Shown: positions 35,252 through 48,687, numbered from the stretch's first letter. The stretch is 64,000 bases of DNA from Drosophila miranda (GCF_003369915.1 NC_046673.1:13562001-13626000), one strand, 5' to 3'. Notes: generated from the letters alone by a model not told the origin. Translations and numbers: made by a program.

Positions 35252-38200
35252 CTACGTACTATGTTTATATTTCACATCATAACATATCCTGAGTGGTGGT
35301 CTAACTTTATATCTGCTTTTTGTTCCATAAGTTTTCTGGGTTTGGATGGTACTTGCCAATTCCGGTGATACTTCATCGGATTTCATATCGGGCCCCCAGG
35401 TGTGGCCACTCACTGGTAGTGATCCCCCAGGTTGGCCAGAAGAATCCGGTTCCAAACTTCTTTCTTTCGCAGTACTGAGTATATCGCTTAAATCGGAGGT
35501 ACCAATTTGGCCATCTTCTGGTGGTTCGATCGAAGTAAATGGAAGAACTGAACTTTCAGGAGATGCGAATGAATCTACTGAAGGATCGGGTTCCGTACTT
35601 TTCTCTTCAGAAGTACTGAGTAAACTAATTAAATCAGACGTATGAATTCCTACTTCTGTCGAGTCCACCGAAACAAGATGTGATATCCCTGTTTGGCCAT
35701 CTTCTGGTAGTTCGATCGTAGTAAATGGAAGCTCTGAACTTTTCAGAGAAGCGAATGAATCTACTGAATGATCGGGTTCCGTACTTTTCTCTTCAGATGT
35801 ACTGAGTAAACTAATTAAATCAGACGTATGAATTCCTACTTCTGTCGAGTCCACTGAAACGAGATGTGATACCCCTGTTTGGCCATCTTCTGGTGGTTCG
35901 ATCGAAGTGAATGGAAGAACTGAACTTTCAGGAGATACGAATGAATATACTGAAGGATCGGGTTCCGTACTTTTCTCTTCAGAAGTACTGAGTAAACTAA
36001 TAAAATCAGACGTATGAATTCCTACTTCTGTCGAGTCCACTGAAACTAGATGTGATATCCCTGTTTGGCCATCTTCTGGTAGTTCGATCGTAGTAAATGG
36101 AAGCTCTGAACTTTTCAGAGAAGCGAATGAATCTACTGAATGATCGGGTTCCGTACTTTTCTCTTCAGGTGTACTGAGTAAACTAATTAAATCAGACGTA
36201 TGAATTCCTACTTCTGTCGAGTCCACTGAAACGAGATGTGATACCCCTGTTTGGCCATCTTCTGGTGGTTCGATCGAAGTGAATGGAAGAACTGAACTTT
36301 CAGGAGATGCGAATGAATATACTGAAGGATCGGGGTCCGTACTTTTCTCTTCAGAGGTACTGAGTAAACTAATAAAATCAGACGTATGAATTCCTACTTC
36401 TGTCGAGTCCACTGAAACAAGATGTGATATACCTGTTTGGCCATCTTCTGGTGGTTCGATCGAAGTAAATGGAAGAACTGAACTTTCAGGAGATGCGAAT
36501 GAATCTACTGAAGGATCGGGTTCCGTACTTTTCTCTTCAGAAGTACTGAGTAAACTAATTAAATCAGACGTATGAATTCCTAATTCTGTCGAGTCCACTG
36601 AAACAAGATGTGATATCCCTGTTTGGCCAACTTCTGGTGGTTCGATCGAAGTGAATGGAAGAACTGAACTTTCAGGAGATGCGAATGTATATACTGAAGG
36701 ATCGGGTTCCGTACTTTTCTCTTCAGATGTACTGAGTAAACTAATTAAATCAGACGTATGAATTCCTACTTCTGTCGAGTCCACTGAAACAAGATGTGAT
36801 ATCCCTGTTTGGCCATCTTCTGGTGGTTCGATCGAAGTGAATGGAAGAACTGAACTTTCAGGAGATGCGAATGAATATTCTGAAGGATCGGATTCCGTAC
36901 TTTGCTCTTCAGAAGTACTGAGTAAACTAATTAAATCGGACGTAAGAACTCCTATTTCTGTCGAGTCCACTGAAACAAGATGTGATATCCCTGTTTGGCC
37001 ATCTTCTGGTGGTTCGATAGTAGTGAATGGTAGAATTGAACTTTCAGGAGATGCGAGTGAATCTACTGAATGATCCGGATCCATACTTTTCTCTTCAGAA
37101 GTACTAAGTAAACTAATTAAATCAGACGTATGAATTCCTACTTCTGTCGAGTCCACTGAAACAAGATGTGATATACCTGTTTGGCCATCTTCTGGTGGTT
37201 CGATCGAAGTAAATGGAAGAACTGAACTTTCAGGAGATGCGAATGAATCTACTGAAGGATCGGGTTCCGTACTTTTCTCTTCAGAAGTACTGAGTAAACT
37301 AATTAAATCAGACGTATGAATTCCTAATTCTGTCGAGTCCACTGAAACAAGATGTGATATCCCTGTTTGGCCAACTTCTGGTGGTTCGATCGAAGTGAAT
37401 GGAAGAACTGAACTTTCAGGAGATGCGAATGTATATACTGAAGGATCGGGTTCCGTACTTTTCTCTTCAGATGTACTGAGTAAACTAATTAAATCAGACG
37501 TATGAATTCCTACTTCTGTCGAGTCCACTGAAACAAGATGTGATATCCCTGCCTGGCCATCTTCTGGTGGTTCGATCGAAATGAATGGAAGAACTGAACT
37601 TTCAGGAGATGCGAATGAATATTCTGAAGAATCGAGTTCCGTACTTTGCTCTTCAGAAGTACTGAGTAAACTAATTAAATCAGACGTATGAATTCCTACT
37701 TCTGTCGAGTCCACTGAAACAAGATGTGATATCCCTGTTTGGCCATCTTCTGGTGGTTCGATAGTAGTGAATGGTAGAATTGAACTTTCAGGAGATGCGA
37801 GTGAATCTACTGAATGATCCGGATCCATACTTTTCTCTTCAGAAGTACTAAGTAAACTAATTAAATCAGACGTATGAATTCCTACTTCTGTCGAGTCCAC
37901 TGAAACAAGATGTGACATCCCTGTTTGGCCATCTTCTGGTGGTTCGATCGTAGTGAATGGAAGAACTGAACTTTCAGGAGATGCGAGTGAATCTTCTGAA
38001 GGATCCGGATCCGTACTTTTCTCTTCAGAAGTACTGAGAAAACTAATTAAATCAGACGTATGAATTCCTACCTCTGTCGAGTCCACTGAAACAAGATGTG
38101 ATACCCCTGTTTGGCCAACTTCTGGTGGTTCGATCGAAGTGATTGGAGGAACTGAACTTTCAGGAGATGCGAATAAATCTAATGAAGGATCCGGCTCCGT

Positions 38201-41200
38201 ATATTTTTCTTCAGAAGTAGTGGGTAAATGAATTAAATCGGACGTAAAATCTTCTCTTTCTGTAAAGTGCACTGAGATTGGGGGTGATACCTCTGTTTGG
38301 CCACCTTCTGGTGCTTCGATCGTGGTGAATGGAGACGCTGCACTTTTATGAGATGAGAGTGACTCTACTGAAGGACCCGGTTCCGTACTTTTCTCTTTAG
38401 ATGTACTGAGTAAACTAATAAAATCAGACGTATGAATTCCTACTTCTGTCGAGTCCACTGAAACAAAATGTGATACCCCTGCCTGGCCATCTTCTGGTGG
38501 TTCGATCGTAGTGAATGGAAGAGCTGAACTTTCAGGAGATGCGAATGAATCTTCTGAAGGATCCGGTTCCGAATGTTTTTCTTCAGAAGTAGTGGGTAAC
38601 TGAATTAAATCGGAAGTAGGAACTCCTCTTTCTGTAGAGTCCACTGAGATTTGGGGTGATACTTCTGTTTGGCCACCTCCTGGTGGTTCGATCGTGGTGA
38701 ATGGAAGCGCTGAAATTGTAGAAGATGCGAGAGACTCTACTGAAGCATCCGGTTCCGTACGTTTTTCTTCAGAAGTACTAAGAAAATGAATTAAATCGGA
38801 CGTGAGAATTCCTCTTTCTGTCGAGTCGACTGAGACTGGTGGTGATAGTTCGGTTTGGCCACCTTCTGGTGGTTCGATCGTGGTGAATGGAAGCGCAGAA
38901 CTCTTAAGAGATACGAGTGACTCTACTGAAACATCCGTTTCCGTACGTTTTTCTTCAGGAGTACTGAGTGTATGAATTAAATCGGACGTAAGAAATCCTC
39001 TTTCTGTCGAGTCGACTGAGACTGGTGGTGATATTTCTGTTTGGCCACCTTCTGGTAGTTCGATCGTGGTAAATGGAAGCGCTGAACTTTTAAGAGATGC
39101 GAGTGACTCTACTGAAGCATCCGGCTCCGTATGTTTTTCTTCAGGAGTACTGAGTGTATGAACTAAATCGGACGTGAGAATTCCTGTTTCTGTCGAGTCG
39201 ACTGAGACTGGTGGTGATACTTCTGTTTGGCCACCTTCTGGTGGTTCGATCGTGGTAAATGGAAGCGCTGAACTTTTAAGAGATGCGAGTGACTCTACTG
39301 AAGCATCCGGCTCCGTATGTTTTTCTTCAGGAGTACTGAGTGTATCAATTAAATTGGATGTAAGAATTCCTCTTTCTGTCGAGTCGACTGAGACTGGTGG
39401 TGATATTTCTGTTTGGCCACCTTCTGGTAGTTCGATCGTGGTAAATGGAAGCGCTGAACTTTTAAGAGATGCGAGTGACTCTACTGAAGCATCCGGCTCC
39501 GTATGTTTTTCTTCAGGAGTACTGAGTGTATGAACTAAATCGGACGTGAGAATTCCTCTTTCTGTCGAGTCGACTGAGACTGGTGGTGATACTTCTGTTT
39601 GGCCACCTTCTGGTGGTTCGATCGTGGTAAATGGAAGCGCTGAACTTTTAAGAGATGCGAGTGACTCTACTGAAGCATCCGGCTCCGTATGTTTTTCTTC
39701 AGGAGTACTGAGTGTATCAATTAAATTGGATGTAAGAATTCCTCTTTCTGTCGAGTCGACTGAGACTGGTGGTGATACTTCTGTTTGGCCACCTTCTGGT
39801 GGTTCGATCGTGGTGAATGGAAGCGCTGAACTTTTTAGAGATGCGAGTGACTCTACTGAAGCATCCGGCTCCGTATGTTTTTCTTCAGGAGTACTGAGTG
39901 TATGAACTAAATCGGACGTGAGAATTCCTCTTTCTGTCGAGTCGACTGAGACTGGTGGTGATACTTCTGTTTGGCCACCTTCTGGTGGTTCGATCGTGGT
40001 AAATGGAAGCGCTGAACTTTTAAGAGATGCGAGTGACTCTACTGAAGCATCCGGCTCCGTATGTTTTTCTTCAGGAGTACTGAGTGTATCAATTAAATTG
40101 GATGTAAGAAATCCTCTTTCTGTCGAGTCGACTGAGACTGGTGGTGATATTTCTGTTTGGCCACCTTCTGGTAGTTCGATCGTGGTAAATGGAAGCGCTG
40201 AACTTTTAAGAGATGCGAGTGACTCTACTGAAGCATCCGGCTCCGTATGTTTTTCTTCAGGAGTACTGAGTGTATGAACTAAATCGGACGTGAGAATTCC
40301 TCTTTCTGTCGAGTCGACTGAGACTGGTGGTGATACTTCTGTTTGGCCACCTTCTGGTGGTTCGATCGTGGTAAATGGAAGCGCTGAACTTTTAAGAGAT
40401 GCGAGTGACTCTACTGAAGCATCCGGCTCCGTATGTTTTTCTTCAGGAGTACTGAGTGTATCAATTAAATTGGATGTAAGAATTCCTCTTTCTGTCGAGT
40501 CGACTGAGACTGGTGGTGACATTTCTGTTTGGCCACCTTCTGGTAGTTCGATCGTGGTAAATGGAAGCGCTGAACTTTTAAGAGATGCGAGTGACTCTAC
40601 TGAAGCATCCGGCTCCGTACGTTTTTCTTCAGGAGTACTGAGTGTATGAACTAAATCGGACGTGAGAATTCCTCTTTTTGTCGAGTCGACTGAGACTGGT
40701 GGTGATACTTCTGTTTGGCCACCTTCTGGTGGTTCGATCGTGGTAAATGGAAGCGCTGAACTTTTTAGAGATGCGAGTGACTCTACTGAAGCATCCGGCT
40801 CCGTATGTTTTTCTTCAGGAGTACTGAGTGTATCAATTAAATTGGATGTAAGAATTCCTCTTTCTGTCGAGTCGACTGAGACTGGTGGTGATACTTCTGT
40901 TTGGCCACCTTCTGGTGGTTCGATCGTGGTGAATGGAAGCGCTGAACTTTTTAGAGATGCGAGTGACTCTACTGAAGCATCCGGCTCCGTATGTTTTTCT
41001 TCAGGAGTACTGAGTGTATCAATTAAATTGGATGTAAGAATTTCTCTTTCTGTCGAGTCGACTGTGACTGTTGGTGATACTTCTGTTTGGCCACCTTCGG
41101 GTGGTTCGGTCGTGGTGAATGGAAGCGCAGAACTTTTAAGAGATGCGAGTGACTGTACTGAAGCATCCGGCTCAGTACGTTTTTCTTCAGGAGTACTGAG

Positions 41201-44200
41201 TGTATGAATTAAATCGGACGTGAGAATTCCTCTTTCTGTCGAGTCGCCTGAGACCTGTGGTGATACTTCTGTTTGGGCGCCTTCTGGTGGTTCGATCGTG
41301 GTGAATGGAAGCGCTGAACTTTTTAGAGATGCGAGTGACTCTACTGAAGCATCCGGCTCCGTATGTTGCTCTTCAGAAGTAGTGAGTAATTGAGTTGTAT
41401 CGGACGTCAGAAGTCCTTTTTCTGTCGAGTCCGCTGAGGCTGTTGGTGGTCCCTCTAGTTGACCACCTTCTGGTGGCTCACTCGTAGTATATGGTGGTAC
41501 TGAACTTCTAAGAGAAGCGAAAGACTGTACTGAGGACTCCAGTTCCGTAAGATTTTCTTCAGGAGTACTGAGTGTATCAATTAAATTGGATGTAAGAATT
41601 TCTCTTTCTGTCGAGTCGACTGAGACTGGTGGTGATACTTCTGTTTGGCCACCTTCGGGTGGTTCGGTCGTGGTGAATGGAAGCGCTGAACTTTTAAGAG
41701 ATGCGAGTGACTCTACTGAAGCATCCGGTTCCGTACGTTTTTCTTCAGGAGTACTGAGTGTATGAATTAAATCGGACGTGAGAATTCCTCTTTTTGTCGA
41801 GTCGGCTGAGACTTTGGGTGATACTTCTGTTTGGGCGCCTTCTGGTTGTTCGATCGTATTGAATGGAAACGCTGAACTCTTAAGAGATGCGAGTGACTCT
41901 ACTGAAGCATCCGGCTCCGTACGTTTTTCTTCAGGAGTACTGAGTGTTTGAATTAAATCGGACGTGAGAATTCCTCTTTCTGTCGAGTCGCCTGAGACCT
42001 GTGGTGATACTTCTGTTTGGCCACCTTCTGGTGGTTCGATCGTGGTGAATGGAAGCGCTGAACTTTTTAGAGATGCGAGTGACTCTACTGAAGCATCCGG
42101 CTCCGTATGTTGCTCTTCAGAAGTAGTGAGTAATTGAGTTGTATCGGACGTCAGAAGTCCTTTTTCTGTCGAGTCCGCTGAGGCTGTTGGTGGTCCCTCT
42201 AGTTGACCACCTTCTGGTGGCTCACTCGTAGTATATGGTGGTACTGAACTTCTAAGAGAAGCGAAAGACTCTACAGAGGACTCCAGTTCCGTAAGATTTT
42301 CTACAGGAGTACTGAGTGTATCAATTAAATTGGATGTAAGAATTTCTCTTTCTGTCGAGTCGACTGAGACTGGTGGTGATACTTCTGTTTGGCCACCTTC
42401 GGGTGGTTCGGTCGTGGTGAATGGAAGCGCTGAACTTTTAAGAGATGCGAGTGACTCTACTGAAGCATCCGGCTCCGTACGTTTTTCTTCAGGAGTACTG
42501 AGTGTATGAATTAAATCGGACGTGAGAATTCCTCTTTCTGTCGAGTCGCCTGAGACCTGTGGTGATACTTCTGTTTGGCCACCTTCTGGTGGTTCGATCG
42601 TGGTGAATGGAAGCGCTGAACTTTTAAGAGATGCGAGTGACTCTACTGAAGCATCCGGCTCCGTATGTTGCTCTTCAGAAGTAGTGAGTAATTGAGTTGT
42701 ATCGGACGTCAGAAGTCCTTTTTTTGTCGAGTCCGCTGAGGCTGTTGGTGGTCCCTCTAGTTGACCACCTTCTGGTGGCTCACTCTTAGTATATGGTGGT
42801 ACTGAACTTCTAAGAGAAGCGAAAGACTCTACAGAGGACTCCAGTTCCGTAAGATTTTCTACAGGAGTACTGAGTGTATCAATTAAATTGGATGTAAGAA
42901 TTTCTCTTTCTGTCGAGTCGACTGAGACTGGTGGTGATACTTCTGTTTGGCCACCTTCGGGTGGTTCGGTCGTGGTGAATGGAAGCGCTGAACTTTTAAG
43001 AGATGCGAGTGACTCTACTGAAGCATCCGGCTCCGTACGTTTTTCTTCAGGAGTACTGAGTGTATGAATTAAATCGGACGTGAGAATTCCTCTTTTTGTC
43101 AAGTCGGCTGAGACTTTGGGTGATATTTCTGTTTGGCCACCTTCTGGTGGTTCGATCGTGGTGAATGGAAGCGCTGAACTTTTAAGAGATGCGAGTGACT
43201 CTACTGAAGCATCCGGCTCCGTACGTTTTTCTTCAGGAGTACTGAGTGTATGAATTAAATCGGACGTGAGAATTCCTCTTTCTGTCGAGTCCGCTGAGAC
43301 TGTTGGTGGTCCCTCTAGTTGACCACCTTCTGGTGGCTCAGTCGTAGTATATGGTAGTACTGAACTTTTAAGAGAAGCGAAGGACTCTACTGAGGACTCC
43401 AGTTCCGTAAGATTTTCTTCAGGAGTACTGAGTTTATGAACTAAATCGGACGTGAGAGTTCCTCTTTCTGTCGAGTCGACTGAGACTGGTTGTGATACTT
43501 CTGTTTGGCCACCTTCTGGTGGTTCGATCCTATTGAATGGAAGCGCTGAGCTTTTAAGAGATGCGAGTGACTCTACTGAAGCATCGGGATCCGTACGTTT
43601 TTCTTCAGGAGTACTGAGTGTATGAATTAAATCGGACGTGAGAATTCCTCTTTCTGTCAAGTCGGCTGAGACTGGTTGTGATACTTCTGTTTGGCCACCT
43701 TCTGGTGGTTCGATCCTATTGAATGGAAGCGCTGAGCTTTTAAGAGATGCGAGTGACTCTACTGAAGCATCCGGCTCCGTACGTTTTTCTTCAGGAGTAC
43801 TGAGTGTATGAATTAAATCGGACGTGAGAATTCCTCTTTCTGTCGAGTCCGCTGAGACTGTTGGTGGTCCCTCTAGTTGACCACCTTCTGGTGGCTCAGT
43901 CGTAGTATATGGTAGTACTGAACTTTTAAGAGAAGCGAAGGACTCTACTGAGGACTCCAGTTCCGTAAGATTTTCTTCAGGAGTACTGAGTTTATGAACT
44001 AAATCGGACGTGAGAGTTCCTCTTTCTGTCGAGTCGACTGAGACTGGTTGTGATACTTCTGTTTGGCCACCTTCTGGTGGTTCGATCCTATTGAATGGAA
44101 GCGCTGAGCTTTTAAGAAATTCGAGTGACTCTACTGAAGCATCGGGATCCGTACGTTTTTCTTCAGGAGTACTGAGTGTATGAATTAAATCGGACGTGAG

Positions 44201-47200
44201 AATTCCTCTTTCTGTCAAGTCGGCTGAGACTGGTTGTGATACTTCTGTTTGGCCACCTTCTGGTATTTCGATCGTGGTGAATGGAAGCGCTGAACTTTTT
44301 AGAGATGCGAGTGACTCTACTGAAGCATCCGGCTCCGTATGTTGCTCTTCAGACGTAGTGAGTAATTGAGTTGTATCGGACGTCAGAATACCTTTTTCTG
44401 TCGAGTCCGCTGAGGCTGTTGGTGGTCCCTCTAGTTGACCACCTTCTGGTGGCTCAGTCGTAGTATATGGTGGTACTGAACTTCTAAGAGAAGCGAAAGA
44501 CTCTACTGAGGACTCCAGTTCCGTAAGATCTTCTTCAGGAGTACTGAGTGTATGAATTAAATCGGACGTGAGAATTCCTCTTTCTGTCGAGTCGACTGAG
44601 ACTGGTTGTGATACTTCTGTTTGGCCACCTTCTGGTGGTTCGATCCTATTTAATGGAAGCGCTGAGCTTTTAAGAAATTCGAGTGACTCTACTGAAGCAT
44701 CGGGATCCGTACGTTTTTCTTCAGGAGTACTGAGTGTATGAATTAAATCGGACGTGAGAATTCCTCTTTCTGTCAAGTCGGCTGAGACTGGTTGTGATAC
44801 TTCTGTTTGGCCACCTTCTGGTGGTTCGATCCTATTGAATGGAAGCGCTGAACTTTTAAGAAATTCGAGTGACTCTACTGAAGCATCGGGATCCGTACGT
44901 TTTTCTTCAGGAGTACTGAGTGTATGAATTAAATCGGACGTGAGAATTCCTCTTTCTGTCAAGTCGGCTGAGACTGGTTGTGATACTTCTGTTTGGCCAC
45001 CTTCTGGTATTTCGATCGTGGTGAATGGAAGCGCTGAACTTTTTAGAGATGCGAGTGACTCTACTGAAGCATCCGGCTCCGTATGTTGCTCTTCAGACGT
45101 AGTGAGTAATTGAGTTGTATCGGACGTCAGAATACCTTTTTCTGTCGAGTCCGCTGAGGCTGTTGGTGGTCCCTCTAGTTGACCACCTTCTGGTGGCTCA
45201 GTCGTAGTATATGGTGGTACTGAACTTCTAAGAGAAGCGAAAGACTCTACTGAGGACTCCAGTTCCGTAAGATCTTCTTCAGGAGTACTGAGTGTATGAA
45301 TTAAATCGGACGTGAGAATTCCTCTTTCTGTCGAGTCGACTGAGACTGGTTGTGATACTTCTGTTTGGCCACCTTCTGGTGGTTCGATCCTATTTAATGG
45401 AAGCGCTGAGCTTTTAAGAAATTCGAGTGACTCTACTGAAGCATCGGGATCCGTACGTTTTTCTTCAGGAGTACTGAGTGTATGAATTAAATCGGACGTG
45501 AGAATTCCTCTTTCTGTCAAGTCGGCTGAGACTGGTTGTGATACTTCTGTTTGGCCACCTTCTGGTGGTTCGATCCTTTTGAATGGAAGCGCTGAACTTT
45601 TAAGAAATTCGAGTGACTCTACTGAAGCATCGGGATCCGTACGTTTTTCTTCAGGAGTACTGAGTGTATGAATTAAATCGGACGTGAGAATTCCTCTTTC
45701 TGTCAAGTCGGCTGAGACTGGTTGTGATACTTCTGTTTGGCCACCTTCTGGTGGTTCGATCCTATTGAATGGAAGCGCTGAGCTTTTAAGAGATGCGAGT
45801 GACTCTACTGAAGCATCCGGCTCCGTACGTTTTTCTTCAGGAGTACTGAGTGTATGAATTAAATCGGACGTGAGAATTCCTCTTTCTGTCGAGTCCGCTG
45901 AGACTGTTGGTGGTCCCTCTAGTTGACCACCTTCTGGTGGCTCAGTCGTAGTATATGGTAGTACTGAACTTTTAAGAGAAGCGAAGGACTCTACTGAGGA
46001 CTCCAGTTCCGTAAGATTTTCTTCAGGAGTACTGAGTTTATGAACTAAATCGGACGTGAGAGTTCCTCTTTCTGTCGAGTCGACTGAGACTGGTTGTGAT
46101 ACTTCTGTTTGGCCACCTTCTGGTGGTTCGATCCTATTGAATGGAAGCGCTGAGCTTTTAAGAGATGCGAGTGACTCTACTGAAGCATCCGGCTCCGTAC
46201 GTTTTTCTTCAGGAGTACTGAGTGTATGAATTAAATCGGACGTGAGAATTCCTCTTTCTGTCGAGTCGCCTGAGACCTGTGGTGATACTTCTGTTTGGCC
46301 ACCTTCTGGTGGTTCGATCGTGGTGAATGGAAGCGCTGAACTTTTTAGAGATGCGAGTGACTCTACTGAAGCATCCGGCTCCGTATGTTGCTCTTCAGAC
46401 GTAGTGAGTAATTGAGTTGTATCGGACGTCAGAATACCTTTTTCTGTCGAGTCCGCTGAGGCTGTTGGTGGTCCCTCTAGTTGACCACCTTCTGGTTGCT
46501 CAGTCGTAGTATATGGTGGTACTGAACTTCTAAGAGAAGCGAAAGACTCTACTGAGGACTCCAGTTCCGTAAGATCTTCTTCAGGAGTACTGAGTGTATG
46601 AATTAAATCGGACGTGAGAATTCCTCTTTCTGTCCAGTCGCCTGAGACCTGTGGTGATACTTCTGTTTGGCCACCTCCTGGTGGCTCGGTCGTAGTGAAT
46701 GGAAACGCTGAACTTTTAAGAGATACGAGTGACTCTACTGAAGCATCCGGTTCCGTGCGTGTTTTTTCAGAAGTACTGAGTAAATGAGCTAAATCGTTCA
46801 TTGAGACTGGTTTTGTTTCTTCTGTTTGGCCACTTCCTGGTGGTCCGCTACCAATGAATGGTAGCGCAGAGGATTTTTCTGAAGTTTTGTTTATCGATGG
46901 TATGAATGAAGGAGTGCTAGGAAGGCGTATTGATGAAGGTATTATTGTCTGTGTTGTGGATATGGGTTTTTTATTTGTATTTTCAGAGTACTCGATTATA
47001 GTACTCATCCATATCGAAGCCGTGGATGATGCATTCTCAGTAGACTCTGTGATATTTGGAACTGATTGTGAACGGGGTGTTGAGGTCAATGCTTTTTTTG
47101 GTGATACTTCTTCGTCCCCAGCCCGAAAGAACTGTCCCGAATAACGTGATATTCGGGGCATTATAATTGGTTTGGTCCCCGAACTTTCCAATCTTTTGGT

Positions 47201-48687
47201 TGACGATGATATAGGCAGGGCTTCTGGCAATTGCAATGATTTTTTGTTATTTTTGTTTCTGGTTTCTGGTGTACGTTCTTCGTCCATTGATGATGTGAAA
47301 GTTGAAAAGCTTTTTGGTTCTGTCATTGATTTAAAGTTATCTGTAGCATATACTGGTTGAGTTTGTAAATTAGGTAACGGTATTTTTATATAATCTGGTG
47401 GTAAGCGACCTGCCCAAATCGACCTCCTAACCGATGACGATAGTTTGTTCAAAGGTAAGGTGAGCAAACTACTTCTAAGGGTGGATGGAGGCTTGCCCAC
47501 GTTTAAATTTTGGAATTTCTGCGTGTAAAATTTCTTAGTCGATGATGTTTTTCTCAGGTGACCCTGATCAGCAGGAGGTCCAGTTACTGAATAAATGCTG
47601 CTAACTTTTGTTCTAAGCAGTAGTTTTAGTGCATTTGAAACAGTCTGAGAAACTTTTTCAATTTTTAATCTTAGTCCTAGCCTCGCTGATGAAAAAAGTG
47701 GAGCTTGGAATTCTGCTTTTGATGAAAATACAGTCTTTGATATAGTTGTGTAGACTATATTACCGGGCGATTTCAAATATAGAGGAAGCAGATGTTTTGT
47801 GCATGATAAACTCAATGTTGACCTTTTGTTGGCATGTCCTTCAGGGGTCCTTAAATTCCCCTGAAAAGTCTTTGTTGGCATGGGATATTTTCCTTTATGG
47901 CCAACTGATTTCATCTTGGTCCTATTGAAAAATCGTTTTCCTGGCATCCTCTAAAAACAAGTGTTTTTCAATGAAAATATTTATTTACTTACAACTTTAA
48001 GCTTTCTTTGGCATGCTTATTTGTTTATTATTTATGAAGCACTTAATAATTATCAGGTTTCGCACTCTCGCAAACCTTGTTGATAATCATTAAAACTATT
48101 ATGAACTAATTAAAATGTTGATAATCATTAAAACTATTATGAACTAATTAAAATTCCCAATTAACGAATAGACACAAAATCATTCCACACATTACTAAAC
48201 AGAAACTGTAAAAAATAATATTAAAACAACATTTAAATATAAGCAAAAAAAAAGGAATTATAATATTATGAAATGTAGAATATTGATTTGATTTTATTTT
48301 GATCGAAATTAAATTTTATATTGTAATTTTTTTTTTAATCTTTTACTACCAGAATTTATACAGCGTTTGTTTTAAATTCAATTTAAAATTTCAATATTTC
48401 TTTTAAAAATTAATTTTCGGCATATTCGCGCTAGAATTACGCTTAATTTAGTTCACTGAACCAAAATTTGTTATATATGTATATGGCACTATGGCATATT
48501 CCAACGAATATCTATTTTACATCAGTCGCAGTAAGAATTTTGAATTGTTTTAGCCTTAACTGGCTTTAGTTTTACTCACATAATCATTAACTATCGGGGA
48601 TTTAAGCTTTTCAATAGAACCTAGTGCAAATTTGATGTCGCGAAAACATAATAGTAAAACAATTAACACGAATATGAAAATGTGCAT
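35252..48687 (-). CDS. Muc14A: Giant secreted Ser/Thr/Glu-rich repeat protein, Mucin 14A-like
   Basis: This gene encodes a very large, probably secreted, mucin-like protein. Two exons join in phase: 48687-48580 (36 codons) and 47950-35252 (stop TAG), a predicted 4,268 residues. Exon 1 gives a textbook signal peptide (MHIFIFVLIVLLLCF) and ends at a GTGAGT donor; exon 2 follows a TTTTTAG acceptor. Residues about 37-395 are basic and Ser/Thr-rich. Then come about sixty 62-residue units typified by TSDLIHTLSTPEEK and ALPFTTIEPPEGGQTEVS, acidic and rich in Ser, Thr, Glu and Pro, with no cysteine. A short basic tail (KSRYKVRPPLRICYDVKYKH) ends the chain. No transmembrane or GPI signal is seen at the C-terminus. 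From position (next to PIG-Q) and character I equate it with D. melanogaster Mucin 14A (CG32580). Heavy O-glycosylation is inferred. The gene begins about 170 bases after the PIG-Q stop. Confidence 0.8.
35500..46870. repeat. Coding tandem array of about sixty 186-bp units with higher-order structure
   Basis: The unit is 186 bp (62 codons), fully in frame. Three zones are visible. At 35.5-38.2 kb units carry EDGQTGISHLVSVDS and TSDLISLLSTSEEKS. At about 39.0-41.2 kb units carry EEKHTEPDASVESLASLKSS in exact 372-bp dimers. At 41.2-46.8 kb several unit types (EGGQLEGPPTASAD, FNRIEPPEGG, TTEPPEGG) form longer blocks. Identical marker positions repeat at 372, 558 and 744 bp, that is two, three and four units. 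The units at 38.2-39.0 kb are the most diverged. Confidence 0.95.
48079..48154. repeat. 38-bp tandem duplication in the mucin-like gene intron
   Basis: Two perfect adjacent copies of a 38-base AT-rich unit beginning GTTGATAATCATTAAAAC start at 48079 and 48117. They lie inside the intron 47951-48579 that separates the signal-peptide exon from the repeat exon. Confidence 0.9.

Noticed and set aside
39174-41207. Five long open frames (119-181 codons) on the plus strand across the repeat array
   Set aside because: They are antisense to the giant repeat exon and recur at the 372-bp period because the repeat happens to lack stops in that frame. They are separated by stops at each period and lack splice or start signals.
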